Positions 22,188 through 29,263 of a DNA stretch of 38,307 bases are shown piece by piece. The notes beneath the pieces were generated by a model. The model made no database searches and was not told the DNA's origin. It worked only from the letters and a program-made list of their open reading frames with translations. How positions within the stretch are numbered: position 1 is the stretch's first letter; the number at the start of each line of letters is the position of its first letter. The stretch comes from Ruminococcaceae bacterium OttesenSCG-928-O06 (GTDB lineage Bacteria; Bacillota; Clostridia; Oscillospirales; Ruminococcaceae), in NCBI GenBank assembly GCA_030265505.1, contig JAJDGD010000008.1, positions 1 through 38,307 on the forward strand, read 5' to 3'. Both the position numbers and the translations under genes were made by a program.

Positions 22188-22341
22188 TTTATTGGGCAAC
22201 GAAGCGAGAGTTATGCGAAAGCTTGCTTTCGCATAACCGAGCGAGGCAGGCCGAGAGAGTGAATATCCCGCCGCCCAGCGGCGGAATTTTGCGCCGATAA
22301 GGCGCGAGGGCGGGCACAGCCCGCGGTATGATACCTCTCAT
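22188..22341 (-). repeat. Structured repeat R2, copy 2 (5' leader of malic enzyme)
   Basis: The longest copy, 154 bp. On the minus strand it starts ATGAGAGGTATCATACC and forms CGGGC-TGT-GCCCG, GCGCC-TTATC-GGCGC and CCGCCG...CGGCGG. It also has a perfect 13-bp hairpin GTTATGCGAAAGC with its complement, and it ends CCCAATAAA. Relative to copy 1 it differs mostly in loops and by wobble changes inside the stems. Confidence 0.72.
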
Positions 22342-22399
22342 TGTGTGTAGCGCCTGCGGTGGCCCGCGCAAATGGCAGGCCGCCGGGATAGGGCGAGTA

Positions 22400-22915
22400 T
22401 CAATCGGCCACTTTGCCGCCGCCGGCCGGCTTTTGGCAGGCCAGCTTTGCGCGCTGGGCGTACAGGCGGCAGCTTTCCCGGTTGCGCTGCAGTTCTTCCT
22501 CGGTAAGCGGGCGCACCACCTTGGCCGGGCGGCCCATGGCCAGCGTGCCGCGGGGCACCACGGCCCCCCGCGTAACCAGAGAGCCCGCCCCCAGCATGCA
22601 CCCTTCCTCCAGCACGGCGCCGTCCATCACCACGCTGCCCATGCCCACCACGGCGCCGTTTTGTATGGTGCAGCCGTGCAAAATGCACCCGTGGCCCACC
22701 GTTACATCTTGGCCTATGGTAAGCGCGTGGCCGGCCCCGGTGTGTAAAACGCCGCAGTCCTGCACGTTGCTGCCCTCGCCTATGGTGATGGAGCCGATAT
22801 CGCCCCGGGCCACGGCGTTGTACCAAAGGCTGCTGTTTGGGTGCATGGCAACGTCGCCAATCACAACGGCACCCTGCATCAGGACGGCGGTTTTGTGTAT
22901 GCTGGGTTGTTTCAT
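22400..22915 (-). CDS. Gamma-class carbonic anhydrase-like protein (left-handed beta-helix)
   Basis: The 171-residue protein is built of hexapeptide repeats ((I/V/L)GxGxxV-like turns such as VVIGDVAM, ITIGEGSN, LTIGQDV and MLGAGSLV) that form a left-handed beta-helix. The three histidines expected to bind zinc or iron between subunits are visible in VLHTGAG and VGHGCILHGC. This matches the gamma-carbonic anhydrase / YrdA branch. Some members lack measurable CO2 hydration, so the activity is probable rather than certain. The ATG at 22915 follows GGGAGAAG. It lies 64 bp after proC and upstream of the malic enzyme gene, a CO2-releasing enzyme, on the same strand. Confidence 0.88.
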   Translation of the reverse strand: MKQPSIHKTAVLMQGAVVIGDVAMHPNSSLWYNAVARGDIGSITIGEGSNVQDCGVLHTGAGHALTIGQDVTVGHGCILHGCTIQNGAVVGMGSVVMDGAVLEEGCMLGAGSLVTRGAVVPRGTLAMGRPAKVVRPLTEEELQRNRESCRLYAQRAKLACQKPAGGGKVAD

Positions 22916-22979
22916 GTGCTTCTCCCGGTATATATAATGTAGTGGTGCGGCCGTGCGGCCGTGCGGCAAAAGCGGGCGT

Positions 22980-23825
22980 TCAGCTTGCGCTGTGGCCCAG
23001 CTCCTCCATGCGGGCGGCGGCTTTTTGCACGGCGTTCAGCACCGATGCGCGAAAGGCCCCGTCCTCCAGCGCGTGCACCCCGGCTATGGTGCCCCCCCCG
23101 GGGGAGCACACGGCGTCCTTCAACGCGGCGGGGCTTTGCCCGGTTTGCAGCACCATGCGTGCGGTGCCCTCCAGCATCTCGGCTGCCAGCTGCAGCGCCA
23201 GGGTGCGGGGCAGGCCTTGCTCCACACCGCCGTCGGCCAGTGCCTCCATAAACAGGCAGGCAAAGGCAGGCCCGCAGCCGCTTACGGCGGTAAGGGGGTC
23301 TATCAGTTTTTCCGGCAAAATATGGCTGTGGCCCACGGCATCAAACAGCGCGCAGCACAGGGCAACGTGCGCGTTGGTTGCTGTATCGCCCGGGGCAATG
23401 CCCGCCGTGCCCGCGCCCACCAGCATGGGGGTGTTGGGCATTACGCGGATGATGGGGCTTTGGGGCAAAAGGGCGGCCAGCGTGGCAAGCGTTACCCCGC
23501 CCATGATGGAGATAATAAGGGTGCCCTCGCCGAAGGCGGCGGCGCTTTGGCGCAGTGCCTCGGCGGCCAACTGGGGCTTTAGGCAAAGCAGCACCACCTC
23601 GCAGCCGGCAGCCACCGCGGCGGTGCCTTCCCCCTTTGCGCTGTTGGGCAGGGTGTGCACGCCGTAGGTTTTGGCCATATGCTCCAGCCGGGCGGGGGCA
23701 ATGTCGGTAATGGTCACGTTCTTTGGCAAAATGGCCCCGGCGGCCAGCGCCCCGGCCAAAATGGCCTCGCACATCTGCCCGGCGCCAACAAATCCCAGGC
23801 GCGTCTCCTCCAGCTTCTTAGGCAT
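22980..23825 (-). CDS. proC: Pyrroline-5-carboxylate reductase
   Basis: The 281-residue enzyme reduces 1-pyrroline-5-carboxylate to proline with NAD(P)H, the last step of proline synthesis. The N-terminal dinucleotide-binding motif is GFVGAGQMCEAILAG. The catalytic C-terminal domain holds the family signature region starting LTAVSGCGPAF and the later PGGGTIAG stretch, and VMPNTPMLVGAG marks the linker. Length is usual for the family. GGAGGG precedes the ATG. It sits 69 bp after the lipoprotein gene and 64 bp before the carbonic anhydrase gene, probably in one operon. Confidence 0.95.
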   Translation of the reverse strand: MPKKLEETRLGFVGAGQMCEAILAGALAAGAILPKNVTITDIAPARLEHMAKTYGVHTLPNSAKGEGTAAVAAGCEVVLLCLKPQLAAEALRQSAAAFGEGTLIISIMGGVTLATLAALLPQSPIIRVMPNTPMLVGAGTAGIAPGDTATNAHVALCCALFDAVGHSHILPEKLIDPLTAVSGCGPAFACLFMEALADGGVEQGLPRTLALQLAAEMLEGTARMVLQTGQSPAALKDAVCSPGGGTIAGVHALEDGAFRASVLNAVQKAAARMEELGHSAS

Positions 23826-23894
23826 AGGTGCCCTCCTTTGGCGGCGGTGCCGCCGGTGTGTTGGTGTGGTGCGGGTGCGGCGGGGGGAAAGGCG

Positions 23895-24890
23895 CTAGGC
23901 GCCGGCTTCGTCTTCGTCCGGCTGCAGCAGCAGCTGGGTGGCAAGCGTGGGTGCCGCGGGCGCCTGCCCGGTGGCAAGGCCGTGGGCAAAGGCGGCCAGC
24001 GTTGTGCCGTTTTCGGAGGTTTCCAGAGACAGGGTGGCGCGGAAGGCCCCGCCCGCAGCCAAGGCGGCGCGGGCGTCCTCGCCGCCGCCCACCGAGGCAA
24101 AGTACCAGTTGTCGGCGCGGGGGGCGTCCTCGCCGTCAAACACTGCCGCAAGGGCGGCCAGGGCCAGCGCATCGTCCTCTGCCAGCACCACAGAGAGGCT
24201 GCGGTGTTCCCGCAAAAGCTCCTCCATGGCGGCGGTGCCGTCGTCCCCAAAGGCGACAGTTTTCTGCACCACGGTGGCGCCGGGCAGCGCTTCCTGCAAA
24301 GCGGCAGCCATGGCGGCGGCCACCCCGGCGGGGGTGGTGCGCCCGCTGCGCTGCAAAATGCCCACCACGGCCCGGGTGCGGCCGGCGGCCTGCAACCAGG
24401 GGGCCACCGCCTGCTGCACAAGCGTGTGCCCGCAGGCGTCGCCGTCCAGCGGCAGGGAATCGTCTGCCCCGGCCAGCGTGGCGGCCAGGGCCACCACCAC
24501 AGCGCCCTCGGCACGCGCGGCGTCCACATAGGGGGCCAGCATCTCTGCGTTCACCGGCAGGCAAAAAATCACATCGGCGGTACCGGCGCTTTCGGCCAGG
24601 GCTTGGCACTGGGTTGCGGCGTCGTTCCCGGCGTCGTGTATGGTAAACGCCAGGTCACGCTCGTCGCAGCCGTCTTGCAGGCCGCGGGCCAGCCCCTGGG
24701 CAAGCGGATGAGACAAGGTGGGCACGGTGAAAAACACATGGCCCTGCACGGCGCCGGCAACGGGCAGGCCGCTGGGCACAGAAAGTGCGCTTTGTCCGGA
24801 CGCAGGCGCGGGTGCCCCCGTGCAGCCGGCCGCGAAAAGCAGCAATATCGCCGTGGCGGCGGCCAGGGCTTTGCGCAGGCGAAAGGGCAT
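23895..24890 (-). CDS. Solute-binding lipoprotein, periplasmic sugar-binding (LacI/RbsB-like) type
   Basis: The 331-residue protein starts with a lipoprotein signal (about residues 1-21, basic MPFRLRK then a hydrophobic core) and a lipobox LFAAGC, so it is anchored to the outer face of the membrane. The mature part looks like a type-1 periplasmic-binding fold of the ribose-binding/Peripla_BP_4 group: QGLARGLQDGCDERDLAF, DVIFCLPVNAEMLAPYVDAA and VVLAEDDALALAALAAVF. No ABC permease or ATPase and no kinase lies beside it, so it is an orphan binding protein; ligand unknown. AAAGGAGG precedes the ATG by 7 nt, and a promoter was found upstream. Confidence 0.82.
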   Translation of the reverse strand: MPFRLRKALAAATAILLLFAAGCTGAPAPASGQSALSVPSGLPVAGAVQGHVFFTVPTLSHPLAQGLARGLQDGCDERDLAFTIHDAGNDAATQCQALAESAGTADVIFCLPVNAEMLAPYVDAARAEGAVVVALAATLAGADDSLPLDGDACGHTLVQQAVAPWLQAAGRTRAVVGILQRSGRTTPAGVAAAMAAALQEALPGATVVQKTVAFGDDGTAAMEELLREHRSLSVVLAEDDALALAALAAVFDGEDAPRADNWYFASVGGGEDARAALAAGGAFRATLSLETSENGTTLAAFAHGLATGQAPAAPTLATQLLLQPDEDEAGA

Positions 24891-24927
24891 GGGCGGCCTC
24901 CTTTTACAGGGTGAAAAATATGTTTTT

Positions 24928-24956
24928 AGTATACCGTACAAAAGGCGTGTTCACAA
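24928..24956 (-). promoter_or_regulatory. Sigma-A promoter of the lipoprotein-proC-carbonic anhydrase unit
   Basis: TTGTGA (24956-24951), a 17-bp spacer and TATACT (24933-24928). Confidence 0.65.
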
Positions 24957-24979
24957 GAAGAAAAGCCCCCGCAGGGGCG
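24957..24979 (-). terminator. Terminator of the PgsA-like gene
   Basis: GCCCC/GGGGC with loop CGCA, followed on the minus strand by TTTTCTTC. It directly adjoins the next gene's promoter. Confidence 0.7.
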
Positions 24980-24987
24980 TTTTGGGG

Positions 24988-25548
24988 CTACTCGTCGGGT
25001 GTGGCGGGCGCATCGTCCGGCTGTTTTGCCTGCCGGCGGTACTGAAGGAACTGGGGGATGTACAAAAGCCCGGCCACCAGCGCCAACACGGTGATGAGCG
25101 CCAAAAGCGAGATGGTGGCCCAGGAGGGCAGGTTGGGGAAGAAGATGAGCAGCACCGAGATGACGTAAAACAGGATGGTGACGATTTTGCCAAACCAGCG
25201 CGCGCCCTCAATTTTCACCTTGCGTTTCAGTAGCCAGCCGCCCAGCACCAGCATTACAAGGTCTTTGCCCAGCAGCAAGGCAAAAAAGTACCAGTACCGC
25301 GGCAGTTTGAAGGCCAAAAGCAGGTACACGGTCACCTGGGTCAGCTTGTCTGCGGCGGGGTCCAGCACTTTGCCCAGGTTTGTAATCCAGCCAAAACGCC
25401 GCGCCAAAAAGCCGTCCAGCAGGTCTGTAAGGCCGCTTAGCACCAGCACGGCGGCGGCCTGGTAGTAGTGTTCCTCCAGCATCAGCCAAGCCAGCAAAGG
25501 CACCAGCAAAATGCGGAAGGCCGAGAGGATGTTGGGGATGTGCCGCAT
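24988..25548 (-). CDS. CDP-alcohol phosphatidyltransferase (PgsA-like)
   Basis: The 186-residue membrane enzyme has the CDP-alcohol phosphotransferase signature DG-x2-AR-x8-G-x3-D-x3-D, read as DLLDGFLARRFGWITNLGKV and then LDPAADK. It has about five membrane segments after the amphipathic start MRHIPNILSAFRILLVPL. Its size and N-terminus fit phosphatidylglycerophosphate synthase, which joins CDP-diacylglycerol and glycerol 3-phosphate in anionic phospholipid synthesis; a cardiolipin-type role is also possible. The ATG follows AAAAAAGGAGG. Own promoter and terminator make it monocistronic. Confidence 0.87.
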   Translation of the reverse strand: MRHIPNILSAFRILLVPLLAWLMLEEHYYQAAAVLVLSGLTDLLDGFLARRFGWITNLGKVLDPAADKLTQVTVYLLLAFKLPRYWYFFALLLGKDLVMLVLGGWLLKRKVKIEGARWFGKIVTILFYVISVLLIFFPNLPSWATISLLALITVLALVAGLLYIPQFLQYRRQAKQPDDAPATPDE

Positions 25549-25587
25549 GAATGGTGCCTCCTTTTTTGTGGTGCGTTCACGCCTTCC

Positions 25588-25616
25588 AGTATAGCATTGC
25601 GGCCCGCGCTGCGCAA
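25588..25616 (-). promoter_or_regulatory. Sigma-A promoter of the PgsA-like gene
   Basis: TTGCGC (25616-25611), a 17-bp spacer and TATACT (25593-25588). Confidence 0.65.
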
Positions 25617-25795
25617 TATGGCAGCGGAAGGAATGCACGACGCACAAATGGCAAGAGCGCACGACGGTGCGGAAGGACGGTGTGTGTTGCAGCGGCGCCA
25701 AAGCCCGCCAGCACCGGGGATAAGCCCGTACCGCAGCGGTTTTGCTGCCCTGGATAGGTGGACTTTCCCGGCAACCCCTTGCCCCACAGTGCCAT

Positions 25796-25845
25796 AAAAC
25801 CCAAACGCCGCCGCATGGCCGCGGCGGCGGGTTTTGGGGCTTTTA
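25796..25845. terminator. Terminator of the diguanylate cyclase gene
   Basis: A two-part stem is formed by AAAACCC with GGGTTTT and by CGCCGCCGC (25806-25814) with GCGGCGGCG (25821-25829). On the minus strand it ends in GGGTTTTATGG. Confidence 0.65.
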
Positions 25846-25864
25846 TTTAGAGCAACGCGGCACC

Positions 25865-26950
25865 CTAGCCTGCCACCACCACGTTTTTGCCCGTTCTTTT
25901 GCCGGTGTACAGGTTGGCGTCGCAGCACTCAATGCTGTTTGTGTGGGTGGCCACCTGCAGCGGGGCCAGCCCAATGGTAACGGTGATGACGACCTCGCCC
26001 TTCTGGGTGTGTATCGGGGTGTGCGCCAGCGCCTCGCGCAGTTTGTCCAGCACCGCGGCGGCGTCCTCCAGGGAAATATTCTCCAGCACCAGCAAAAATT
26101 CCTCGCCGCCCCAGCGGAACACCTTGTCGCTTTTGCGCAGGTGTTCGCGCAAAAAGCCCGCTAAAAACACCAGCACTTCGTCGCCACAGGCGTGGCCGCA
26201 GCTGTCGTTCACCAGCTTGAAATCATCTATGTCCAGCATGGCCACACAGCAGGTTTGCTTTTGGCGCGCGGCCAGTTCTTCAAAATATATTTCGGCATAG
26301 CGGCGGTTGTAAAGGCCTGTCAAAGCGTCGGTATAGGCCTTGGTGGAAAGCTCGGCCATGCGTTTTTCGTTCAGGCCCGCTATCAAATGCTGCAGCACGT
26401 TGTCAATCAGCAGTTCCACCACGGTGCCAATGATAAGCAGGTAGATGTTGGAGACCATGAGGATATTGCCGATGCCGGCGGGCATGGGGGAGACATGGGG
26501 AGAGTAAAAATGCGCCAGCAAAGAGGCCGTGGTGCATGCCACCGCCGCAAGGCCCACCCAAAGGCGCAGGCGCACACTGCCGTAGGGGATGATGATTTGC
26601 ATGACGAGGACCAGCAGGTAATAGCCGATGACGTAGGTGCCGATGCCGTGCAAAAAGCCGAACAGGGTGGCATAGGCCATTACTTCCAGCGAGATGCCGA
26701 GCCCCACCGGCGTATAGCGCCCCCGCTTGATGAGGGGGTACATAAAAAGATATACCGCGATGCTGAATAGATTCACGCCCACATAGGGCCACATGCCAAA
26801 GGCCAAAAATACCACAGACAGGTAGAGGTGGATGGCAAGGCAAAACGTTGTGGCCACAAGGCACAGCATGAACAGGTATACTTCGTCGTCGTTTGCGTAC
26901 GAACGGCGCATCAGCCGCTGGATGATTTGGTTGCGGGCGCGCTGCAACAC
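25865..26950 (-). CDS. Membrane-bound diguanylate cyclase (GGDEF)
   Basis: The 361-residue protein has about six transmembrane segments in its first 190 residues, then a GGDEF domain. The catalytic signature is GGEEF (about 279-283) and an inhibitory I-site RKSD stands five residues before it, so the enzyme should make cyclic di-GMP from GTP and be product-inhibited. The substrate-region motifs DALTGLYNRR and MLDIDDFKLVNDSCGH are also present. The membrane part resembles no sensor that I can name. The start is GTG at 26950, nine nt after GGGAGG. It is divergent from the DUF4438 gene, and both promoters lie in the 224-bp gap. Confidence 0.92.
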   Translation of the reverse strand: MLQRARNQIIQRLMRRSYANDDEVYLFMLCLVATTFCLAIHLYLSVVFLAFGMWPYVGVNLFSIAVYLFMYPLIKRGRYTPVGLGISLEVMAYATLFGFLHGIGTYVIGYYLLVLVMQIIIPYGSVRLRLWVGLAAVACTTASLLAHFYSPHVSPMPAGIGNILMVSNIYLLIIGTVVELLIDNVLQHLIAGLNEKRMAELSTKAYTDALTGLYNRRYAEIYFEELAARQKQTCCVAMLDIDDFKLVNDSCGHACGDEVLVFLAGFLREHLRKSDKVFRWGGEEFLLVLENISLEDAAAVLDKLREALAHTPIHTQKGEVVITVTIGLAPLQVATHTNSIECCDANLYTGKRTGKNVVVAG

Positions 26951-27006
26951 GGGCTCTCACCTCCCTTGCATGCGGGCCTTTTTTTGACCCGCCGAATAGA
27001 CACAAC

Positions 27007-27035
27007 AATATACCACACCCGCCGCCGAATAACAA
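27007..27035 (-). promoter_or_regulatory. Sigma-A promoter of the diguanylate cyclase gene
   Basis: TTGTTA (27035-27030), a 17-bp spacer and TATATT (27012-27007). Confidence 0.65.
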
Positions 27036-27070
27036 CGCCGAAGAAAGGGATTTTTACCCTGCGCGCGGCA

Positions 27071-27098
27071 TTGCCCCGGCGGGCATTTGTGGTATACT
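27071..27098 (+). promoter_or_regulatory. Sigma-A promoter of the DUF4438 gene
   Basis: TTGCCC (27071-27076), a 16-bp spacer and TATACT (27093-27098). Confidence 0.6.
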
Positions 27099-27174
27099 GG
27101 TGGTGCCTGCGCCCATGCGGGCAAAAAAGAAAAAAGCGGGCGGGCGCCCGCAGGCCAATTAGAGGAGGATACAC

Positions 27175-28041
27175 ATGAAAGCGAAAAGCAATGCGAAGAA
27201 GCTGGTGGCGCAGTCGGTTATTGGCGAAGTGCACAGCCCGGCCGCCGCCACGCCCTACCGGGTGGACCATACCGGCCGCGCCCGGGTGCTGCCGGCCACC
27301 GGGGGCATTACCTACAACGTGAAGGTGGGAGACAGCGTGTTTGGCATGCAGGGAGACCATATCGAGCCCGGGGTTTCCATCCAGAACAAAGAACGCACCG
27401 AGAATGTGGCGCTGAATCTACTGGCCTGTGTGGGCAACGAGGCCAAGGTGGTAAGCGGCGAAGCCAAGGGCAAAAAAGGCGTGGTAACGGGCAAGCACGG
27501 CGGCATAGAGCATGTGCTGGTGTACTTTCCCAAGGATGTGCTGGATGAGCTGGCCATAGGGGACAAAATACAGGTGAAGGCCCAGGGCCAGGGTATGCTG
27601 GTAGAGGGCTTTGAGGAGAGCATCCACGCGCTGAACATGGACCCCGCTTTTTTTGAGAAGCTGGGTGCCACCGTAAAGGACGGCAAGCTGCAGGTGCCGG
27701 TGGCGGCGGTGGTGCCGGCCCACCTGATGGGCTCCGGCATTGGCAGCGCCAGCGCCTACCAGGGCGACTATGACATTATGACGGCCGACGCCGAAGAGCT
27801 GAAACAAAACGGCCTGGAGAAGCTGCGCTATGGGGACATTGTGCTGCTACAAGACTGTGATACCTCTTACGGGCGCGGCTTTTTGAAGGGCGCGGCCACC
27901 ATTGGCATAGTGGTGCACAGCAACTGCATACTGATGGGCCACGGCCCCGGGGTAACCACCCTGCTTACCGCCAAAACCCCCGTGCTGGAAGGGGTGCTGA
28001 CAAAAAGCGCCAATTTGGCAGACTATATGGGCCTGAAGTAG
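27175..28041 (+). CDS. DUF4438 domain-containing protein
   Basis: The 288-residue soluble protein matches the DUF4438 family in length and in conserved stretches such as RVLPATGGITYNVKVGDS, GDHIEPGVS, GKKGVVTGKHGG and MGSGIGSASAYQGDYDIM. The C-terminal part (RYGDIVLLQDCDTSYGRGF and GHGPGVTTLLT) is rich in glycine turns and acidic residues that could bind a metal. The function of the family is not known to me. The ATG follows AGAGGAGG with ideal spacing. It is monocistronic, between its own promoter and a strong terminator. Confidence 0.88.
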   Translation: MKAKSNAKKLVAQSVIGEVHSPAAATPYRVDHTGRARVLPATGGITYNVKVGDSVFGMQGDHIEPGVSIQNKERTENVALNLLACVGNEAKVVSGEAKGKKGVVTGKHGGIEHVLVYFPKDVLDELAIGDKIQVKAQGQGMLVEGFEESIHALNMDPAFFEKLGATVKDGKLQVPVAAVVPAHLMGSGIGSASAYQGDYDIMTADAEELKQNGLEKLRYGDIVLLQDCDTSYGRGFLKGAATIGIVVHSNCILMGHGPGVTTLLTAKTPVLEGVLTKSANLADYMGLK

Positions 28042-28086
28042 GCGTTGGGCAGATGACGTGCCACGGATTTTTTATAGAATATACAA

Positions 28087-28120
28087 AAAAAGGGAGCGGC
28101 AACTTTGCCGTTCCCCTTTT
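28087..28120 (+). terminator. Terminator of the DUF4438 gene
   Basis: AAAAAGGGAGCGGCA pairs with TGCCGTTCCCCTTTTTT across loop ACTT (one mismatch), ending in T6. It also forms the left end of the inverted-repeat segment. Confidence 0.85.
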
Positions 28121-28169
28121 TTGTGCCAAGCCTCTACCTTTGCAAAGGAATCGGCAGAAATTCCCCTCT

Positions 28170-28242
28170 GGGCCTACCTTCCGCGGCGCGGCGCGCACAA
28201 CGAAAAGCCGTTGTTCGCACTTCGCCTTGCGGCTGACGTCCC
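28170..28242 (-). repeat. Structured repeat R1, copy C
   Basis: On the minus strand: closing stem GGGAC/GGCCC, junction GTCA, GCC-GCAA-GGC hairpin, second hairpin with lower stem GTGC/GCGC and upper stem ACAACG/CGTTGT, and 3' strand GCCGCGGAAGGTA. It is near-identical to copy B outside the second hairpin and shares the 5' flank GGGTGTTTCCCGAAG with copy A. Confidence 0.7.
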
Positions 28243-28287
28243 TTCGGGAAACACCCGCAGCTCCCTTTGCTATGCGATTCTTCGATT

Positions 28288-28315
28288 GGGAACGGCAGGC
28301 TGCCGCTCCCTTTTT
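28288..28315 (+). terminator. Second terminator-like hairpin before the cyclase gene
   Basis: GGGAACGGCA (28288-28297) pairs with TGCCGCTCCC (28301-28310), with T5 after it on the plus strand. It forms the right end of the inverted-repeat segment, 14 bp from the stop codon of the convergent cyclase gene. Confidence 0.55.
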
Positions 28316-28328
28316 ATATCTTGCCGTC

Positions 28329-29105
28329 TCAGTCCTCCAGCATGGCCACCGCGCGTATCCAGCCGGCGCTGGCGCGCTCTATCTTCACCGGGAAACCGAT
28401 GAAGGTGAAGCCGGTTTTGGGAATTTTGTCCAGGTTGGCCAGCTTTTCCATCTGCACATAGGCCTTCTCGCGGCCGGCCTTGTGGCCCTCCCACACAATG
28501 CTGGGGTCCTTGGTTTTTTCGTACACCTTGGCTACCAGGGGCAGCGGGGCGTCCCAGCTCCATGCGTCGGTACCCACGCAGCGCACCCCCTGGTCAATCA
28601 GCCACAGGGTGCCTTCGCGCCCCACGCCGCAGCCGGTAACCAGGTATTCCTCTTTGCCCCAGGCCGTGGGGGCCGTGGTGTGCAGCAACACAATGTCCCC
28701 GGGCTTCAGGGTGTAGTCCATCTTTTTGAAATATTCAATAAAATCCGCGCTGGTAAGCACATAGCCGTTGGGCTTGTCGGTGGCGTCCACCACCACACCG
28801 TTGCCAATGCACCATTCCAGCGGCACTTCGTCTATGCTCCACGAGGGCTCGCCCCCGTTCATGGTGGAGTGGAAATGCCAGGGTGCGTCCATGTGGGTGC
28901 CGGCGTGGGTGGCAATCTGCATCAGCTCGGTGGCCCAGGCCTCGCCCTCGGGCAGTTCCTCCTCGGTAAGCCCGGGGAAAAACTCCAAATAGCTGCTGAT
29001 GGCCAGTTTGTCTTTGTGCTTCACATAGGTGATTTTGGGAATTTGGATGGGCGGGTCTACCGGCAGCCCGCTTACGATGCTAACGCTCAAATCAACCAGT
29101 TTCAT
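28329..29105 (-). CDS. Metal-dependent cyclase-family hydrolase (kynurenine formamidase-like fold)
   Basis: The 258-residue protein carries the cyclase-family metal-binding signature HxGTHxDxPxHF (HAGTHMDAPWHF) and begins with the typical MKLVDLSVSI strand. Other family features are a glycine-rich VTGCGVGREGTLWLID stretch and GTDAWSWD. Relatives hydrolyse N-formylkynurenine, isatin or other cyclic amides; the substrate here is open. The chosen ATG at 29105 lies seven nt after GGGAGG, and upstream in-frame sequence belongs to the nrdD region on another frame. It stands alone between the nrdD terminator and the R1-bearing segment. Confidence 0.9.
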   Translation of the reverse strand: MKLVDLSVSIVSGLPVDPPIQIPKITYVKHKDKLAISSYLEFFPGLTEEELPEGEAWATELMQIATHAGTHMDAPWHFHSTMNGGEPSWSIDEVPLEWCIGNGVVVDATDKPNGYVLTSADFIEYFKKMDYTLKPGDIVLLHTTAPTAWGKEEYLVTGCGVGREGTLWLIDQGVRCVGTDAWSWDAPLPLVAKVYEKTKDPSIVWEGHKAGREKAYVQMEKLANLDKIPKTGFTFIGFPVKIERASAGWIRAVAMLED

Positions 29106-29213
29106 CTTGTGCCTCCCGCTTGCATATAGTTTTGGCTTGCGCCTTGCGAAAAAAGCGACTCTACAAGAAGTGTACCACAGAAAATGCGCTGCTCCAAGGT
29201 AAAAACTGCACAG

Positions 29214-29248
29214 AAAAACCCCGGCAGTTCTGGTGGAAACTGCCGGGG
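29214..29248 (-). terminator. Terminator of nrdD
   Basis: A perfect 11-bp stem, CCCCGGCAGTT (29219-29229) with AACTGCCGGGG (29238-29248), is followed on the minus strand by TTTTT. Confidence 0.9.
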
Positions 29249-29263
29249 TGGTGCGGGGGCCGC

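Larger units (their letters stand above)
25549..25864. other. Intergenic region upstream of the PgsA-like gene
   Basis: 316 bp hold the PgsA-like promoter (25588-25616) and a large terminator (25796-25845) for the diguanylate cyclase gene. The part from 25620 to 25790 is GC-rich and shows no start/ribosome-site pair with a coding frame, no tRNA and no copy of the R1 or R2 repeats. Confidence 0.5.
28087..28315. mobile_element. MITE-like segment with 15-bp terminal inverted repeats carrying R1 copy C
   Basis: The 229-bp segment is bounded by perfect 15-bp inverted repeats, AAAAAGGGAGCGGCA at 28087-28101 and its complement at 28301-28315. Each end also folds on itself into a terminator-like hairpin. 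Repeat R1 copy C lies in the middle and no protein is encoded. A target duplication is not clear (AT-rich flanks). A non-autonomous mobile element is one reading; a pair of back-to-back terminators is the other. Confidence 0.5.
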
